From Comamonas sp. GB3 AK4-5 (GTDB lineage Bacteria > Pseudomonadota > Gammaproteobacteria > Burkholderiales > Burkholderiaceae_C), in the NCBI RefSeq assembly GCF_041320665.1, contig NZ_CP166730.1, positions 4,340,001 to 4,404,000 on the forward strand: a DNA stretch of 64,000 bases, written 5' to 3'. Positions 8,916-17,435 of this stretch are shown here, one piece after another (position 1 is the stretch's first letter; the number at the start of each line of letters is the position of its first letter). A program made the translations under genes and the position numbers. A model generated the notes under the pieces. The model saw only the letters and a list, made by a program, of their open reading frames with translations. It was not told the origin of the DNA and made no database searches.

Positions 8916-10385
8916 TTACCGGGTCGTTTTCAGCACCGGAGGCTTGTCGCCTTCACCATACGCGATCACGGGAGCCAGATTGGTGGTATCTGGCAGCGGA
9001 GTCATGCAAGCTTGCAGCAGATCATCCGGGAGCGTCAACGATTGTTGCTCTTGCGGCAGGTCACCCGAGTGAGGCTGCGCCAAACCCAGAGTCTCCAACA
9101 GCTTGCTCGACAGTGCCAGCCACTGGTATTCGGCCTTTTTGAGGTCGTATTGCGCATTCAGCAATGCACGACGGGCGTCAAACAACTCGTTTTCCGTATT
9201 CAACAAGTCCAGCAACGTACGCTGACCGATCTGGAACTGCTGCTGATAGGCCAACCGGACCTTGGCCGTTGACTGCTCATGCTCCTGCAGGAAAGGCATC
9301 TGCTGACGCAGGCGCATGATGTTGTTCCACGAGATCGAGAGTTCCTGCTGCACATTGCGGCAGGTGTAGTCCGCCACATCGCGGGCAGCATAGGCCTGGG
9401 CAGCCGTCTGGCGCACGCGGGCCTCATCCGAGCCACCGCGGTAGAGGTTGTAGGTCATCAACACCTGGACATGCGCGCTCTGCATGTCGCGATAGATGCC
9501 ATCGGGCTGCGAACGATCACGCCCCACGCCGGCACGCAGCTCCACCAACGGAGCGCGTGAGCCCTTGGCCGATTTCTCGCCCGCTTGTGCCGCCTGAACC
9601 AGAGCCTGCTTGGACAGCAGGCTGGGATTGGCGCGCAGCGAGTCGACAAAGTTAGCGGTCCCGGTCGACGCAGGCAGCTTTCCCCCTATATCGGCTACAG
9701 GCTCGAGCTCCGCAACGGGGTATTCGCCCACCACGCGTCGGTAGCGCTGCGACACATCGTTGAGGTTGTTGCTCTCCGTCATCAGATTGCTCTGCGCCAA
9801 TGCCAGACGACCGTTGGCCTGCTCCAGGTCCACACCGCGCCCCACACCAGACTGCTGGCGCTCACGCAGCTGTTTCAGCGTGGTTTCGTGCACGCTGTAG
9901 TTGTCACGCGCCAGGATTTGCATTTCGCGATAGCGCTGCACATCCAGGTAGGCGGCTGTCGCCTCATTGGCCAGATTGTTTGAAGTGGCCATCAACTCGT
10001 AATAGCCGGACAGCTTTTCAAAGCCCCACTGGCTGATGTTGTTGCTGGTGATACCGCCATCAAAAATCAGTTGGCGCAAATCCAGATTCCATCCCGGACG
10101 GTTCCAGTCATAGTTGGACTGGCCTGGCATATGGCTGCGCCACTCCTTGCCCACCCAGCCTTGCGCCGTCACCTGGGGACGCCATCCGCCGCGTGCGACG
10201 TTCTGACCTTCCAGCGACGACATAAAGTCCTGGTAGCGCGCACGCACCTCGGGGTGCGTGGTCACGGCTTTTTCCACCACTTTGGGCAGTTGCAGCACAT
10301 TGCCTGCAGTTTGCGCGGCGGCACCCAGCGAAAGCGCGGCTGCGCCCATGGCGATCACAATTTGAGCAATAGGTTTGAGTTGCAT
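8916..10385 (-). CDS. lapE: TolC-family outer-membrane channel of type I secretion
   Basis: The 489-residue protein is a TolC-type outer-membrane efflux protein with a signal peptide (residues 1 to about 25, MQLKPIAQIV then ALSLGAAAQT) and two OEP repeats rich in long helices. I chose ATG 10385 because GAGGAGGG lies just upstream and the signal peptide starts there; a longer in-frame version would add 52 residues of unlikely sequence. It is the first gene of the secretion locus and should form the outer-membrane exit duct for the LapB/LapC complex. By analogy with LapA systems, it probably also holds the retained adhesin. Confidence 0.92.
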   Translation of the reverse strand: MQLKPIAQIVIAMGAAALSLGAAAQTAGNVLQLPKVVEKAVTTHPEVRARYQDFMSSLEGQNVARGGWRPQVTAQGWVGKEWRSHMPGQSNYDWNRPGWNLDLRQLIFDGGITSNNISQWGFEKLSGYYELMATSNNLANEATAAYLDVQRYREMQILARDNYSVHETTLKQLRERQQSGVGRGVDLEQANGRLALAQSNLMTESNNLNDVSQRYRRVVGEYPVAELEPVADIGGKLPASTGTANFVDSLRANPSLLSKQALVQAAQAGEKSAKGSRAPLVELRAGVGRDRSQPDGIYRDMQSAHVQVLMTYNLYRGGSDEARVRQTAAQAYAARDVADYTCRNVQQELSISWNNIMRLRQQMPFLQEHEQSTAKVRLAYQQQFQIGQRTLLDLLNTENELFDARRALLNAQYDLKKAEYQWLALSSKLLETLGLAQPHSGDLPQEQQSLTLPDDLLQACMTPLPDTTNLAPVIAYGEGDKPPVLKTTR

Positions 10386-11002
10386 TTTTCTGCCCTCCTC
10401 AGTTGGCGGTGTCTCTCGCGCCTTCTCTTTGGCGCGAGCACGGGGATAGAGGCACGACGGCCCACTTCCTCGAAAATGTTTTACTTGGAAACAAATGGCA
10501 AGCATTGCCTTGGCACAGCATATGGCGCATGGCCACAGCACAGTGCTGCATAGAGCGAGCCTGCGAGATAACCGCAGCAGACGGAGCCAAAGCCCCTGAC
10601 TGTCTTACAGAAAATCTCACAATACGGCCCGCCCTTGCATGTCTCGCATGCTTGTGCGACACGAACATGGTGGGAGTCTCCCCCTCGGCAAGGCGGAGCT
10701 ACCGGCTTCCGACCGGTATTCTTGGAGCATGACCTTGCGTCCTGGCGAATCGATTCAATCTTCAGTCGACGCTCCAATGTCATTAAAAACAAATCGATTC
10801 TCCGATGATTATAGTAATCAGCTATCGAAATGAACCACCTTTAACCTTCCTGAGAACGTAAAAAATCCTCAAAAAACCGAGAGTACACACCCACTTTCTG
10901 CGTCAGTCATTCTCCGACAAGCGCCATATTCTCAAATACATATTGTTTCAGCAGGCCATTGTTTTTTGCCGTGGCTGAAAACAACAAACCATGTTCATGT
11001 TA
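10386..11002 (-). promoter_or_regulatory. 617-bp tolC upstream region (promoter and long leader)
   Basis: No convincing gene is seen here. The part at about 10780-10980 is AT-rich compared with the rest of the window and is the likely promoter area for the secretion operon. AATCGATTC occurs twice (around 10748 and 10792). The part nearer tolC is GC-rich and foldable. Short frames here lack coding character. The length is unusual for this compact genome and suggests complex regulation. Confidence 0.5.
10688..10772 (-). ncRNA. Candidate structured leader RNA upstream of tolC
   Basis: Read on the minus strand, GCGUC (10772-10768) can pair with GACGC (10741-10737). Alternatively GCAAGG (10738-10733) pairs with CCUUGC (10693-10688), enclosing a perfect UACCGG/CCGGUA hairpin (10718-10700) with a 7-base loop. 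GACGCAA and a terminal GUAGC...UUGCCGA recall the c-di-GMP-I (GEMM) riboswitch. However, the 5' GCAAA strand and the GNRA tetraloop of that class are not visible, so I do not call it a riboswitch. Confidence 0.3.
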
Positions 11003-11027
11003 CAAAAAAGGAGCCCGAAGGCTCCTT
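11003..11027 (-). terminator. Intrinsic terminator after etfA
   Basis: An 8-bp stem (11008-11015 with 11020-11027) with a TTCG loop on the minus strand is followed by a run of T. It lies 25 bases past the etfA stop codon and closes the etfBA unit. Confidence 0.88.
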
Positions 11028-11051
11028 GAAATGGATACACGGTACGCTTGC

Positions 11052-11990
11052 TTACAGCTTGCTCACCAGTTCCGGCACAGCCTGGAACAGGTCGGCCTCC
11101 AGACCGTAGTCAGCCACCGAGAAGATCGGCGCTTCCGGGTCCTTGTTGATCGCCACGATCACCTTGGAGTCCTTCATGCCGGCCAAATGCTGGATGGCGC
11201 CCGAGATGCCGGCAGCGATATACAGCTGCGGCGCCACGATCTTGCCGGTCTGGCCCACTTGCAGGTCGTTGGGCGCATAGCCTGCGTCCACCGCCGCGCG
11301 CGAGGCGCCAATAGCCGCGCCCAGCTTGTCGGCCAGCGGGGTCATCACTTCGTTGAACTTCTCGGCGCTGCCCAGGGCACGGCCGCCGGAGACGATGATC
11401 TTGGCGGCCGTCAGCTCGGGGCGGTCGTTCTTGGTGACTTCGCGGCCCACAAAGCTGCTCTTGCCGGCGTCGGCCACAGCCGCCACGGTTTCCACAGCGG
11501 CCGAACCACCGGTGGTGGCAGCGGCGTCAAAGCCCGTGCCGCGCACGGTGATCACCTTCACGGTATCCGTGCTCTGCACAGTGGCCACGGCGTTGCCGGC
11601 ATAGATGGGGCGCTCGAAGGTGTCGGCGCTGTCCACCTTGGTGATGTCGCTGATCTGGCCCACGTCCAGCTTGGCAGCCACGCGCGGGGCCACGTTCTTG
11701 CCCGAGGCCGTGGCCGAGAACAGGATGTGGCTGTAGTTGCCGGAGGCCTGCACAGCCAGCACCTGGGCGGTCAGGTTTTCTGCCAGGCCGTCTTTGAGGC
11801 TTGCGCCGTCGGCATGGATCACCTTGCTCACACCAGCGATCTGGGCAGCGGCAGCGGCAGCAGCGCCGGCATTTTCGCCAGCCACCAGCACATGCACCTC
11901 ACCGCCGCAGGCCTTGGCGGCCGTCACGGTGTTCAAAGTAGCGCCCTTGAGCGAAGCGTTGTCGTGTTCTGCGATGACGAGAGAAGTCAT
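11052..11990 (-). CDS. etfA: Electron transfer flavoprotein alpha subunit
   Basis: The 312-residue protein is the FAD-binding subunit of ETF, which takes electrons from acyl-CoA dehydrogenases and passes them to ETF:ubiquinone oxidoreductase. The C-terminal FAD domain is clear: the [12 protein letters not shown] segment, then [20 protein letters not shown], both diagnostic of FixB/EtfA. I chose ATG 11990, preceded by AGAGG, over a TTG two codons earlier. It follows etfB with a 154-base gap that holds one copy of the dispersed element. It sits just downstream of two acyl-CoA dehydrogenase genes, its likely electron donors. Confidence 0.95.
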   Translation of the reverse strand: MTSLVIAEHDNASLKGATLNTVTAAKACGGEVHVLVAGENAGAAAAAAAQIAGVSKVIHADGASLKDGLAENLTAQVLAVQASGNYSHILFSATASGKNVAPRVAAKLDVGQISDITKVDSADTFERPIYAGNAVATVQSTDTVKVITVRGTGFDAAATTGGSAAVETVAAVADAGKSSFVGREVTKNDRPELTAAKIIVSGGRALGSAEKFNEVMTPLADKLGAAIGASRAAVDAGYAPNDLQVGQTGKIVAPQLYIAAGISGAIQHLAGMKDSKVIVAINKDPEAPIFSVADYGLEADLFQAVPELVSKL

Positions 11991-12053
11991 GTTCAACCTC
12001 TAAATTCTTTACGTTCTTGCGAAGTCTGGGATGGAAAGACAGGCCCCTGAAAC

Positions 12054-12145
12054 TGACGCAGCCCAGGTCAGGGCAGCGCGCGAGGGCCGCCCCGAAGCGC
12101 GGCTGCCGTCCCCCTTGGGGGAAGACGCGAAGCGGCTCAGGGGGT
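12054..12145 (-). repeat. Dispersed 3'-end element, copy 1 (after etfB)
   Basis: This GC-rich element starts with CCCCCTGAGCCGC immediately after the etfB stop and ends near the etfA leader. It shares the GGGCCGCCCCG core with the other copies. It is more diverged than most and lacks the GCGCCGG arm. Confidence 0.75.
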
Positions 12146-12894
12146 CAAATCACCTTCGCTTCGTTTTTGAGCTTGTCGACCAGAGCGGCCACATCGGCCA
12201 CCTTCACACCGGCGCCGCGCTTGGCGGGCTCGGAGACCTTCAGCGTCTTGATGCGGGCCGTCACGTCCACACCCAAGTCCTCGGGCTTCACCGTGTCCAG
12301 CTGCTTTTTCTTGGCCTTCATGATGTTGGGCAGCGTCACATAACGCGGCTCGTTCAGGCGCAGGTCGGTGGTGATGATGGCGGGCGTGCTCAGGGCCAGG
12401 GTCTCCAGGCCGCCGTCCACTTCACGCGTCACATTCACCTTGTCGCCGGCCACTTCCACCTTGGAGGCAAAGGTGGCCTGGGGCAGATCAGCCAGCGCCG
12501 CCAGCATCTGGCCGGTCTGGTTGTTGTCGCCGTCGATGGCCTGCTTGCCCAGAATCACCAAGCCGGGTTGCTCTTTGTCCACCAGGGCCTTGAGCAGCTT
12601 GGCCACGGCCAGGGGCTGCAGCTCGACATCGGTTTCCACCAGAATGCCGCGGTCGGCGCCAATGGCCATGGCCGTGCGCAGCGTCTCCTGGCATTGCGCC
12701 ACGCCGCAGGACACCGCGATCACTTCCGTGACCACGCCTTTTTCCTTCAGGCGCACGGCTTCTTCCACCGCAATCTCGTCAAACGGGTTCATGCTCATCT
12801 TGACGTTGGCGATGTCCACGCCTGTGCCATCGCTCTTGACGCGGACCTTGACGTTGTAGTCCACCACCCGCTTGACTGGGACCAATACTTTCAT
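12145..12894 (-). CDS. etfB: Electron transfer flavoprotein beta subunit
   Basis: The 249-residue protein has the EtfB start [14 protein letters not shown], the conserved [16 protein letters not shown] segment, and the [11 protein letters not shown] region near the C-terminus. It binds AMP and dimerises with EtfA to form the soluble ETF. The ATG at 12894 gives the family-standard N-terminus. It is followed by a dispersed element and then etfA. The preceding gene on the strand is a Bug receptor 165 bases upstream, so etfBA may have its own promoter as well as read-through from the catabolic cluster. Confidence 0.95.
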   Translation of the reverse strand: MKVLVPVKRVVDYNVKVRVKSDGTGVDIANVKMSMNPFDEIAVEEAVRLKEKGVVTEVIAVSCGVAQCQETLRTAMAIGADRGILVETDVELQPLAVAKLLKALVDKEQPGLVILGKQAIDGDNNQTGQMLAALADLPQATFASKVEVAGDKVNVTREVDGGLETLALSTPAIITTDLRLNEPRYVTLPNIMKAKKKQLDTVKPEDLGVDVTARIKTLKVSEPAKRGAGVKVADVAALVDKLKNEAKVI

Positions 12895-13059
12895 GGTTTT
12901 CTCTTTCGGAAGTTGTTGGTTGAAATGGTTGCCAGAGCTTATACAGCAAGCACCGGCAGCTATGAATTCAGTATTTCAGAAACAGGGATTCACGAATGGC
13001 GAATACAGGCTGCGCGGACTGTGCATGCGCGCCAGCCAGGCCGCGCATGCACCGCGTGC

Positions 13060-14073
13060 TTATTCCGCGACCATGCCCTTTTCCTTCACCACCTTGCTCC
13101 ACTTGGCAAAGTCTGCCGTCAGGCTTTGCTGCAGGGCTTGCGCTGGCAGGAAGCGGGCAATGGCACCGGCGCCCAGGATGCGCTCCTGCACTTCTTTTTG
13201 CCCCAGGATGTCCTTGATCTCCTTGTTCAGGCGCACCACCACCTCTGCGGGCATGCCCTTGGGGCCCAGCAAGGCCCCCAGAGATACGGCGGAGAAACCT
13301 TGAATACCCTGCTCGGCAATGGTCTTGACCTCGGGCACCACGCTCACACGCTCGGGCGAACCCACGGCCACCGCCACCAGCTTGCCGGATTTGATGTGGG
13401 GCAGCGCAGCCACCAGGTCGGCATACATGATGGGCACCTGGCCACCGATGGTGTCGGTGATCGCCGGCACGCCGCCCTTGTAGGCCACATGCTGCATGTC
13501 GAACTTGCCCAGATCCTTGAGCAACTCCATGCTCATATGGCCAAAGCTGCCGGCACCGCTGGTGGTGTAGTTCAGCGGGTCCTTCTGTGCACGCGCGGTT
13601 TCAATCAGCTTAGGCAAGGTGGTGACACCGGGCAGCTTGCTGGGATTGACCACCATCACAATGGGCAGGTCGTAAATCATGGAGATGGCCGTGAAATCCT
13701 TCACCACGTCATAGCCAGCGCCCTTGTAGAACAAGGGAGCAAACAGCGTGGGCGTGGCCAAGGTCATCAGGGTATAGCCGTCGGGTGCGGCACGCTTGAC
13801 CTGGCTGGCCGCAATGGAGCCCGAGGCACCCGCGCGGTTTTCCACAATCACGGGTTGCTTGAGACGGTCTGACAGCTCCTTGCCCACAATGCGTGAGATC
13901 ACATCGGTCGGCCCCCCCGCAGGGAAAGGCACGATCAAGGTGATGGGCTTGCTCGGCCAGGCCTGCTGGGCCAGGGCCGTGCCAGCCAGCAACGGCGCTG
14001 CCAGAAAAGCCAGCGCCGTGCGCCGGGGAAAAGAAAAACGGGATGCGCCCTGTGCGCGGTCCATGCTACTCAT
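13060..14073 (-). CDS. Bug/TctC-family periplasmic solute-binding protein
   Basis: The 337-residue protein belongs to the large Bordetella-uptake-gene family of extracytoplasmic receptors. It has a Tat-like or Sec signal (basic start, FPRRTALAFLAAPLLAGTALAQ), the hallmark WPSKPITLIVPFPAGGPTDV, and the VENRAGASGSI motif. Residues in VAYKGGVPAITD match the ligand-pocket loop of the family. I chose ATG 14073, which has GGAGAC upstream. It follows a second Bug gene by 75 bases at the end of the acyl-CoA cluster, so it may bind the substrate or a related carboxylate. No TctA/TctB membrane genes lie nearby. Confidence 0.9.
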   Translation of the reverse strand: MSSMDRAQGASRFSFPRRTALAFLAAPLLAGTALAQQAWPSKPITLIVPFPAGGPTDVISRIVGKELSDRLKQPVIVENRAGASGSIAASQVKRAAPDGYTLMTLATPTLFAPLFYKGAGYDVVKDFTAISMIYDLPIVMVVNPSKLPGVTTLPKLIETARAQKDPLNYTTSGAGSFGHMSMELLKDLGKFDMQHVAYKGGVPAITDTIGGQVPIMYADLVAALPHIKSGKLVAVAVGSPERVSVVPEVKTIAEQGIQGFSAVSLGALLGPKGMPAEVVVRLNKEIKDILGQKEVQERILGAGAIARFLPAQALQQSLTADFAKWSKVVKEKGMVAE

Positions 14074-14148
14074 GCTGTCTCCATCAAGCGTCTTGTATCT
14101 ACATGGCCTGCGCGCGGACGCCCACACGCGCGCCAGGATTTTTTTGAA

Positions 14149-15150
14149 TCAGTCGATCCGGGCTTCTGCCAGTTCAACCAAGTGCTTCCACACAGGCATC
14201 TCACTGGCATAGGCCTTGGCAAATTCATCCGGTCTGCTGAAAACAGGCAAGAAGCCCGCCCCCGCAATGCGCTCCAGCACCTTGGCATCCTTGACAGACT
14301 CGCGCACCTGGGCATAGATCTGGTCCACGAGGTCCTGGGGTATGCCTGCCGGCGCCGCCATGGCCACCCAACCCACAACGGCATAGGCCTCGTCGGTCAC
14401 ACCCTGCTCGTAAATCGTGGGCAGATTGGGCAGCACCGTCATGCGCTGGCGGCCCGTGACGCCAATGGCCTTGAGGCGGCCGGCATCGATAAAGGCCTTT
14501 GTGTTCTGCGCACTCGCAAAACACAGCTGCAGCTGGCCACCGATCAGCTCCTGGAGCATGGGGGCTTCGCCCTTGTAGGCCACATGGGTCATATCGGCGT
14601 TCATGGTCTTGCTCATATAGGCACCGCCCAAATGGGCGTACGAGCCCACGCCCCAGGAGCCGTAGGACACCTTGCCCTTGTTGGCCTTGACCCAGGCCAA
14701 CAGCTCCTTCATGTTGTTGGCCGGTACCGAAGGATGGACCACCAGCGTGACCGGCGCCGACGCGATCAGCGACAGCATCCGCAAGTCCTTCTGCGGGTTG
14801 TAGGCCATCTTGCTGTAGAGGAACTGGTTGGTCATCAGCGAGGTGCTGAGCGACACCACCAGCGTGTAGCCATCGGCCGCGGCCTTGGCCACCTGGTCGG
14901 TGCCCAGCATGCCGGCAGCGCCGCCCTTGTTTTCCACCAGAATGGGCTGACCCATGCGCTTGGACATGGATTCACCCAGCACGCGGGCCACGATGTCGGT
15001 CGCCCCTCCGGGGTTGAAGGGCACGATGAAGCGCACCGGCTTGCTGGGATAAGCCGCCTTGGCCCAGCTCGCGTGTGGCAGCAAGCTGCTCCCCGCCAGA
15101 GCGGCCATGCCCTGCAGGGCGTTGCGTCGATTGAAAGCGTTGAAACCCAT
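14149..15150 (-). CDS. Bug/TctC-family periplasmic solute-binding protein
   Basis: The 333-residue receptor is a second, diverged member of the family in the same cluster. It has the signal region NRRNALQGMAALAGSSLLPH, the motif YPSKPVRFIVPFNPGGATD, and VENKGGAAGMLGTDQV. ATG 15150 is preceded by CAGGAGAC. It lies between the CoA-transferase (155 bases upstream) and the other Bug gene. Tandem orphan receptors are common in Comamonadaceae and often bind organic acids such as dicarboxylates or aromatic acids. The actual ligand cannot be read from the sequence. Confidence 0.9.
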   Translation of the reverse strand: MGFNAFNRRNALQGMAALAGSSLLPHASWAKAAYPSKPVRFIVPFNPGGATDIVARVLGESMSKRMGQPILVENKGGAAGMLGTDQVAKAAADGYTLVVSLSTSLMTNQFLYSKMAYNPQKDLRMLSLIASAPVTLVVHPSVPANNMKELLAWVKANKGKVSYGSWGVGSYAHLGGAYMSKTMNADMTHVAYKGEAPMLQELIGGQLQLCFASAQNTKAFIDAGRLKAIGVTGRQRMTVLPNLPTIYEQGVTDEAYAVVGWVAMAAPAGIPQDLVDQIYAQVRESVKDAKVLERIAGAGFLPVFSRPDEFAKAYASEMPVWKHLVELAEARID

Positions 15151-15305
15151 ATCCTTGTCTCCTGAAGTGGTCGGTCTGGGAAGGGAAATCGCACTCCTTG
15201 ACCATCGTGGCGTGGTCTTTGCAGAAATGCGGTCTTGGCTCAGTTCCTCGCCATCAATGGCCTCATGTCCAAGCACCCACGCAGCAACGCAGTGGGTGCG
15301 TCATT

Positions 15306-16544
15306 TCAGGCCTTCGGCAGCGTCAGCACGCCCTTGGCCTGCAACTCCTGCAGCACTTCTTCGGGCAGCTGCAGCAACTGCTGCAGCACCTCGCGTGTGC
15401 CCTCTCCCAATGTGGGCGGCGCACTGCGGATGGGCAGGCGCTGGCCATCCAGGCGATAAGGCGGTGCAAACACCCAGGTCTGGCCCGCCACCGGATGGGG
15501 CATTTGCTGAAACACACCGGCCTGGCGCGTGCGCTCGCTGGTCAATGCCTCATACAACCCGGCCACCTGGCCACTGGGAATGCCGCAGGCCGCCATGCGC
15601 TCCAGCAGCACATCGCGTTCAAAGCTTTTGATGATCTCGGTCATCAAGGGCTGCAGCTCCATGCGATTTCTGGCGCGCTCCACATTGGTGGCAAAGCGCG
15701 GGTCTTCGACGATATCGGGGCGGCCAATGACCTGGCGGCAGAATTTGTCGAACTGGCTGTTGTTGCCCACGGCAATGATCAGCGGGCCATCAGTTGCCTC
15801 GAACATGCCATAGGGCACGATGGAGGGGTGGGCATTGCCATAGCGCTGCGTGTCATGGCCCAGCAGCATGGCATCCAGCGCGTAGTAGCCGTTGATGCCC
15901 AGGCCACAGTCGTAGAGCGACAGCTCGATCTGCCGGCCTCGGCCCGTTTTGCTGCGCTGAAACAGGGCCGCCAGCACGGCCTGTGCGGCATACATGCCCG
16001 TCATCAAATCCACCACGGCCACGCCAAACTTCAGCGGCGGCGTGCCGGCTTCGCCGTTGATGGCCATCAGCCCGGCCTCGGCCTGGATCACCAGGTCGTA
16101 GCCAGGTCGTTTGGCTTCGGGCGTGCTGCTGTTGTAGCCAGCCACGCTGCAGTAAATCAGCTCGGGCTTGATGGCCTTGAGCTGCTCGTAGCCTATGCCC
16201 AGCTTCTCCGCTCCGCCATGCTTGAAGTTGTGGATCACCACATCGCACTGGGGCAGCAGCTCATACACCAGTTGCACACCTTCGGGCGTTTGCAGGTCCA
16301 GCGTGATGGACCGCTTGTTGCGGTTCATGCTGTTGTAGTAGGTGGTCTCGGTCTTGCCTATGCGCATGCCCCAGTCGCGCGTATCGTCACCGCGCCCCGG
16401 GTGCTCCACCTTGATCACATCCGCGCCAAAGTCGGCCAGCACCTGGCCGCACAGCGGGCCGGCAAATACCCGCGAAAGGTCCAGCACGCGCACGCCTTCC
16501 AAGGGAAAGTCCATCTCCTGGGCCTGCGCCGTCTTCTCCGTCAT
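15306..16544 (-). CDS. CaiB/BaiF-type (family III) CoA-transferase
   Basis: The 412-residue enzyme should move CoA from a donor acyl-CoA to a free acid, activating the substrate of this cluster. It shows the N-terminal GVRVLDLSRVFAGP and LADFGADVIKVEHPGRGD motifs. The expected catalytic aspartate is D179 in GVAVVDLMTGMY. ATG 16544 follows AAGGAGAC. It takes the place of the acyl-CoA ligase found in pim operons, so activation here would cost no ATP. The gene is 29 bases past the hydratase gene. The substrate pair is unknown; succinyl-CoA as donor is a reasonable guess. Confidence 0.9.
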   Translation of the reverse strand: MTEKTAQAQEMDFPLEGVRVLDLSRVFAGPLCGQVLADFGADVIKVEHPGRGDDTRDWGMRIGKTETTYYNSMNRNKRSITLDLQTPEGVQLVYELLPQCDVVIHNFKHGGAEKLGIGYEQLKAIKPELIYCSVAGYNSSTPEAKRPGYDLVIQAEAGLMAINGEAGTPPLKFGVAVVDLMTGMYAAQAVLAALFQRSKTGRGRQIELSLYDCGLGINGYYALDAMLLGHDTQRYGNAHPSIVPYGMFEATDGPLIIAVGNNSQFDKFCRQVIGRPDIVEDPRFATNVERARNRMELQPLMTEIIKSFERDVLLERMAACGIPSGQVAGLYEALTSERTRQAGVFQQMPHPVAGQTWVFAPPYRLDGQRLPIRSAPPTLGEGTREVLQQLLQLPEEVLQELQAKGVLTLPKA

Positions 16545-16573
16545 TGCTCTTGTCTCCTTGCTTGTGCTTGCGT

Positions 16574-17374
16574 TCAGCGGGGCTGGTGGCGCAGCTTCCC
16601 AAAATCGGGGCTGCGTTTTTCCAGAAAGGCGCCAATGCCTTCGCGCGACTCTTCGGTTTCCTGGGACCGCACCATGTACCGGGCTTCCAGTTCCAGCTGC
16701 TGCTCCAGCGTGTTGCGTGGTGCCTGGCGGCACAGGTCCTTGATGCGGGCCATGGCCTGATCGGGTCCGGTGGCCACCTGCTGGGCCAAGGCCACCGCCT
16801 CGGCCAGCGCGGCACCGGCTTCGGTCAGCCGGTTCACCGGGCCCAGCTGGGCCAGGCGTTCGCCGCTGATGCGCTCACCCGTGAGGCACAGCTCGGTCAG
16901 CACCTGGCGCGAGACAAACTCCGCCAGAAAAGCCGTGGCGCCGCCATCCGGCGTGAGTCCCACCTTCACATAGGCCACCGAGAACACCGCGTTCTTCGCG
17001 GCCACCAGCATGTCGCAGGCCAGGGCCAGCGACAGGCCCGCGCCTGCAGCTGCACCTTCGACGGCGGCAATCACCGGCTTGGGGCAGTCACGCACGGCCC
17101 GGATCAGGTCATGCAAACCTTCCAGCTTGGCCCTGCGCTCTTCCATGGGCAGCTCGCGGCGCTTGGCCAATTGGCGCAAATCGCCACCGGCACAAAAATG
17201 CCCACCCTCGCCCGTCAGCACCACGGCACCCACGCTGGCGTCTGCAGCAGCATCAGTCAAAGCCGTCGTCACCGCCGCATAAAACTCCGGCGACAGCGCA
17301 TTGCGCGCCGCCACATTGTTGTTGGACAACACCAGCACCGCGCCTTCACGGCGCACCAGCAATGCTTCACTCAT
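16574..17374 (-). CDS. Enoyl-CoA hydratase/isomerase (PaaG-like)
   Basis: The 266-residue crotonase-fold protein has the oxyanion-hole segments HFCAGGDLRQL and GAAAGAGLSLALACD. In the second active-site segment it has GLTPDGG, where an aspartate replaces the second catalytic glutamate of true hydratases, as in PaaG-type isomerases. It may therefore shift or isomerise a double bond rather than simply hydrate it. ATG 17374 follows AAGGAGAAC. It lies between the small acyl-CoA dehydrogenase and the CoA-transferase with short gaps (61 and 29 bases), clearly within the operon. Confidence 0.88.
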   Translation of the reverse strand: MSEALLVRREGAVLVLSNNNVAARNALSPEFYAAVTTALTDAAADASVGAVVLTGEGGHFCAGGDLRQLAKRRELPMEERRAKLEGLHDLIRAVRDCPKPVIAAVEGAAAGAGLSLALACDMLVAAKNAVFSVAYVKVGLTPDGGATAFLAEFVSRQVLTELCLTGERISGERLAQLGPVNRLTEAGAALAEAVALAQQVATGPDQAMARIKDLCRQAPRNTLEQQLELEARYMVRSQETEESREGIGAFLEKRSPDFGKLRHQPR

Positions 17375-17435
17375 CTTGTTCTCCTTGAATCCAAAGCACG
17401 GCCTTCCAAGAGAGGAAAGCCGCACCGAACACAGC

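Noticed and set aside
10688..10772. A confident c-di-GMP-I riboswitch call for the tolC leader.
   Set aside because: Only two conserved segments match; the 5' GCAAA strand and the GNRA tetraloop are not seen. It is kept only as a low-confidence structured leader.
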